DNA from: a virus
Strand: one strand, 5' to 3'
Virus record (IMG/VR): IMGVR_UViG_3300020408_000041
Location: 1 to 22,885 of that record
DNA: 22,885 nt
The notes below the pieces were generated by a model. The model did not search any database and was not told the origin of the DNA. It saw nothing but the letters and a program-made list of their open reading frames with translations. Shown piece after piece: positions 21,901 to 22,885 of the stretch (the stretch's first letter is position 1; every line of letters starts with the position of its first letter). A program made the position numbers and the translations under genes.

Positions 21901-22506
21901 ACTAAATGTGTAAACTGGCACATCAGAATTACTTGCATTTAATCTGTATTGATCGGTAGGAATATCTTCTACTAAATCTTTTTTAATTGGTCTACCATAT
22001 GGACTGTTAATTGGTAATGATGCATTAAGCACTCTTTCAAACTGTTCACGCCAGTTAGGGTTACTTGGATCATTCCAAATTATTGTTTGTCCGTTAAGGT
22101 TAGTTCCGTTACTATCTATTACATCTTCACTTGTAGTAATACTTTCCATTTTTAACAAACCGTTAGCAGGTATGTTACGTTTAGGATTGTATGATAATAA
22201 TCTTGCTAAACGTAAAATACTTTCTCTACGTGAAGCAAGTTCTAAAAAGTTTTCTCTAGCATTAAGGTCAATACGGAAAGCAATATTTTGACCTAGGAAA
22301 GCAATTAGATCAATTAATGCTAGATACTCACTAGATTCAATGTAGTCATTGAAATCTTCTGGATAATTTTGTCTAAGATAGTTTATCATTGTACGACGTA
22401 AATTGTCAAAGTCGTACGATTTAAAATCAGCATTACGGAAAGATTGGTATACTTTGGACCAATCCTCTGCTACTAATAGTCTGTTTTGTCTATTTGTTGA
22501 TGACAT
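18928..22506 (-). CDS. 6: Baseplate wedge protein gp6-like, enlarged (1192 aa)
   Basis: In T4, gp6 dimers join neighbouring wedges into the continuous inner ring of the baseplate. The start ATG (22506-22504) has AAGGAAA ending 4 bases upstream. Residues about 46-118 carry the family's most typical stretch: a Y..DF.DYIESSEYL segment, LIDLIAFLGQNIAFRIDLNA, REN, SILRLARLLSYNPKRN. The baseplate-J-type core is visible in FSDGTFGNLPQGSFRTYYR (about 339-358) and STYYTQNRMVTGEDYQ (about 418-433). The C-terminal wedge part has NWDFGDVFHFAELSTYIMNQ and IVNLVIVPK (about 1045-1080). It is nearly twice the length of T4 gp6 (660 aa): the extra lies mainly between about 560 and 1010, with a DTDDDGVVDDP calcium-loop-like motif at 815-825, and in a Ser/Thr/Gly tail after about 1132. 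It follows the gp25 gene as in T4 and overlaps the giant gene by one base. The identification is firm; the function of the additions is unknown. Confidence 0.93.
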   Translation of the reverse strand: MSSTNRQNRLLVAEDWSKVYQSFRNADFKSYDFDNLRRTMINYLRQNYPEDFNDYIESSEYLALIDLIAFLGQNIAFRIDLNARENFLELASRRESILRLARLLSYNPKRNIPANGLLKMESITTSEDVIDSNGTNLNGQTIIWNDPSNPNWREQFERVLNASLPINSPYGRPIKKDLVEDIPTDQYRLNASNSDVPVYTFSKNVDGRNLQFQIVSTDVSDGIISEEAPLPGNSLAFLYRDDGRGAGSSNSGFFVHFRQGILDQGEFNVTRPSTNQKIEIEASNINNADVWLYKLNSVGAEDELWTKVDAVEGNNIVYNSTRKDQRNIYAALTRTGDAVDLIFSDGTFGNLPQGSFRTYYRTSANDSYNVVPADMQNITASIPYTTKAGNQENLNITFSLKYTIDNASLSESNESIRNNAPSTYYTQNRMVTGEDYQVAPLAVSQEIIKVKSVNRTSSGISRYYDLLDATGKYSNTSLIGTDGVVYKEDVVRKTSFTFNTRTDVEGVIENVITPILSNTETINFYNDKFPKIIVADLLSEFHQVSNATNMSTGSITDSNKTAYQVGTFTGSGLRFIETGSLIKFTAPSGQHFMADNSHTLMTGSTDHANAVDYKWCKVISVYGDGRTNNTDGSGPIVLNDEIPTGAILSEIRPKFAKSLVNDVKSQIIEQIFSYKTFGLRYDFQNRQWRLVTENNLDVIGDFSTGKTGDVTNQQLDSSWLLLFETDGEKYTIEYRGLRYVFESGQEIRFFYDSINKIYDNRTGQIVKDKISVLSINKKPDSTSPFNIDHNLQVTKEYRDPEGYIDSKKVEVGFYDTDDDGVVDDPQTFDQIVAPTVNSTSKWVFTKKYITTDNIEDYKYFDNSAGTISVVANESAIGSLSGFADGKIWYIVQTEVFKKYNKTAGLLELTTDYRAYVGRDKLKFHYVHTADDDSRIDPSSSNINDVYLLTKTYDTNFRLYLDNVISAKPLPPSSDQLFNSYGSDISKIKSISDDVIYHPVKYKILFGAKAETDMQATFKIVKNPNEVVNDNDIKAQVVSAVNEFFALENWDFGDVFHFAELSTYIMNQVAPDIVNLVIVPKQEAQAFGSLFEIKSESDEIFISGATVDDVEVIDAITASRIKATGDVVTASSTTVQGVVSGTSYNSTTTTTTTSSSTSSSTSSSSSTSSSSSTSSSSSSSGSSGSGGSGSSGY
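18931..19110 (-). other. Ser/Thr/Gly low-complexity C-terminal tail of the gp6-like protein
   Basis: Codons about 1132-1192 give a Thr run, then Ser/Thr blocks, then a Ser/Gly end (GSSGSGGSGSSGY). Such a composition is expected to be flexible and exposed. Nothing comparable ends T4 gp6. The part around 18980-19033 is built from perfect 18-bp repeats. Confidence 0.8.
18980..19033 (-). repeat. Three perfect 18-bp tandem repeats inside the gp6-like gene
   Basis: The plus-strand unit CTGCTTGAACTTGTTGAA occurs three times without interruption (18980-18997, 18998-19015, 19016-19033) with decayed copies on both sides. On the coding strand each unit reads Ser/Thr codons (TCA, ACA, AGT, TCA, AGC, AGT). 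The period is a multiple of three, so gain or loss of units keeps the frame and the downstream TAATG junction. Confidence 0.9.
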
Positions 22507-22510
22507 TTGC

Positions 22511-22517
22511 TTTCCTT
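22511..22517 (-). promoter_or_regulatory. Ribosome binding site of the gp6-like gene
   Basis: AAGGAAA on the minus strand is followed by GCAA and the ATG at 22506. It is the clearest Shine-Dalgarno sequence in the window and fixes the gp6-like start. Confidence 0.7.
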
Positions 22518-22525
22518 AATATTAC

Positions 22526-22534
22526 TATTTATTT
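22526..22534 (-). promoter_or_regulatory. T4-type late promoter-like motif (AAATAAATA) upstream of the gp6-like gene
   Basis: On the minus strand the gap reads GATATAAAATAAATAGTAA before the ribosome binding site. It contains ATAAATA, the core of T4-family late promoters, and shares the 9-mer AAATAAATA with the gap before the 205-aa gene. It lies in one of the two true gaps of the window. Base composition makes a chance match possible. Confidence 0.45.
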
Positions 22535-22553
22535 TATATCATTAACTACGTAC

Positions 22554-22885
22554 TTAAATTATCCCGTTATCTTCGTCAAATGTTAAACGCATTTTCTCGC
22601 TGATATTGTAGGGCAAATAAGTTAAATCGCAGTCAATAATTAGTCCACTTTCATACTGGTCAAGTACTACTGAGTTTACTGTTACTCTTGGGTCACTGTT
22701 TACAATTTCTGTAACATTTTGTACTATTGCTTCTTTCATACTTTCTGTTAGTGGTTCGTATAAAGCGTCCCAAATAATTGTTCCAAACTCAGGGTTTTCT
22801 AATTTTTCTCCTTGTCTTATATGAAAATGATTTATTATATCTTGTTTGATAAGGCCAATGTCAAAGAGTGTTGCACTATTGCTGT
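22554..22885 (-). CDS. 25: Baseplate wedge protein gp25-like, N-terminus beyond the window
   Basis: The frame runs from the right edge without a stop to TAA at 22556-22554, so the internal ATG at 22739 is not the start. About 110 codons are visible. The hallmarks are KQDIINHFHIRQGEKLENP, EFGTIIWDALYEPLTESMKE and VNSDPRV, followed by two strands (SVVLDQYESGLIIDCDLTYL). This matches the gp25/GPW family, a small lysozyme-like fold that sits in the wedge and starts sheath polymerisation. T4 gp25 is 132 aa, so only a short N-terminal part should be missing. The conserved Glu-Pro in LYEP followed by the acidic/amide helix and the DPRV turn are present. It precedes the gp6-like gene with a 47-bp gap, the same order as in T4. 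Confidence 0.9.
   Translation of the reverse strand, partial: SNSATLFDIGLIKQDIINHFHIRQGEKLENPEFGTIIWDALYEPLTESMKEAIVQNVTEIVNSDPRVTVNSVVLDQYESGLIIDCDLTYLPYNISEKMRLTFDEDNGII

Noticed and set aside
22554-22739. 61-aa protein starting at the ATG at 22739
   Set aside because: The same frame is open up to the window edge and the upstream codons carry gp25 family motifs, so this ATG is internal.
1-22885. tRNA genes, transposons, integration sites, strong rho-independent terminators
   Set aside because: None were seen; the sequence is almost entirely coding on the minus strand and the two gaps are too short to hold them.

Overview
The window is an AT-rich, gene-dense piece of the late structural region of a T4-like (myovirus-type) phage genome. 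Every gene I can support is on the minus strand and transcription runs from high to low coordinates. The assignment rests on two T4 baseplate wedge proteins in T4 order: a gp25 homolog cut by the right edge, then a gp6 homolog with a baseplate-J-type core. The low GC, the very large virion proteins and the many extracellular-style modules fit marine T4-like phages such as those of SAR11 or marine picocyanobacteria. That host range is inference; no host marker is present.

Layout in transcription order (right to left): gp25-like sheath/wedge connector (22554-22885, N-terminus missing); 47 bp gap with a late-promoter-like motif and a good ribosome binding site; gp6-like wedge protein of 1192 aa (18928-22506), ending in a Ser/Thr/Gly tail encoded by an 18-bp tandem repeat; a TAATG stop/start overlap into a single uninterrupted 4930-codon frame (4136-18928), which fills the place of T4 gp7; a second short gap with the same 9-base late-promoter-like motif; a 205-aa protein (3500-4117); a 684-aa tail-fibre/collar protein (1441-3495); and a second fibre-like protein (1-1439), cut by the left edge, whose N-terminal part is paralogous to that of the 684-aa protein. 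There is no intergenic stretch longer than about 50 bases, and I see no RNA genes, insertion elements, CRISPR arrays or integration sites.

The genes can be read as one assembly module. gp25 and gp6 build the wedge and hold the sheath. The giant protein is probably a wedge component extended into a large peripheral structure. The small protein and the two fibres are probably further baseplate and host-contact parts. The giant frame is the most striking object. By eye it contains a cupredoxin-like domain without metal ligands, four short segments resembling CBM5/12 carbohydrate-binding modules, an FG-GAP-type beta-propeller that appears to be split by an inserted block of about 670 residues holding an internal duplication, paired G-x-G-Y repeats, and a C-terminal series of beta-sandwich-like repeats. 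I found no enzyme active site in it.
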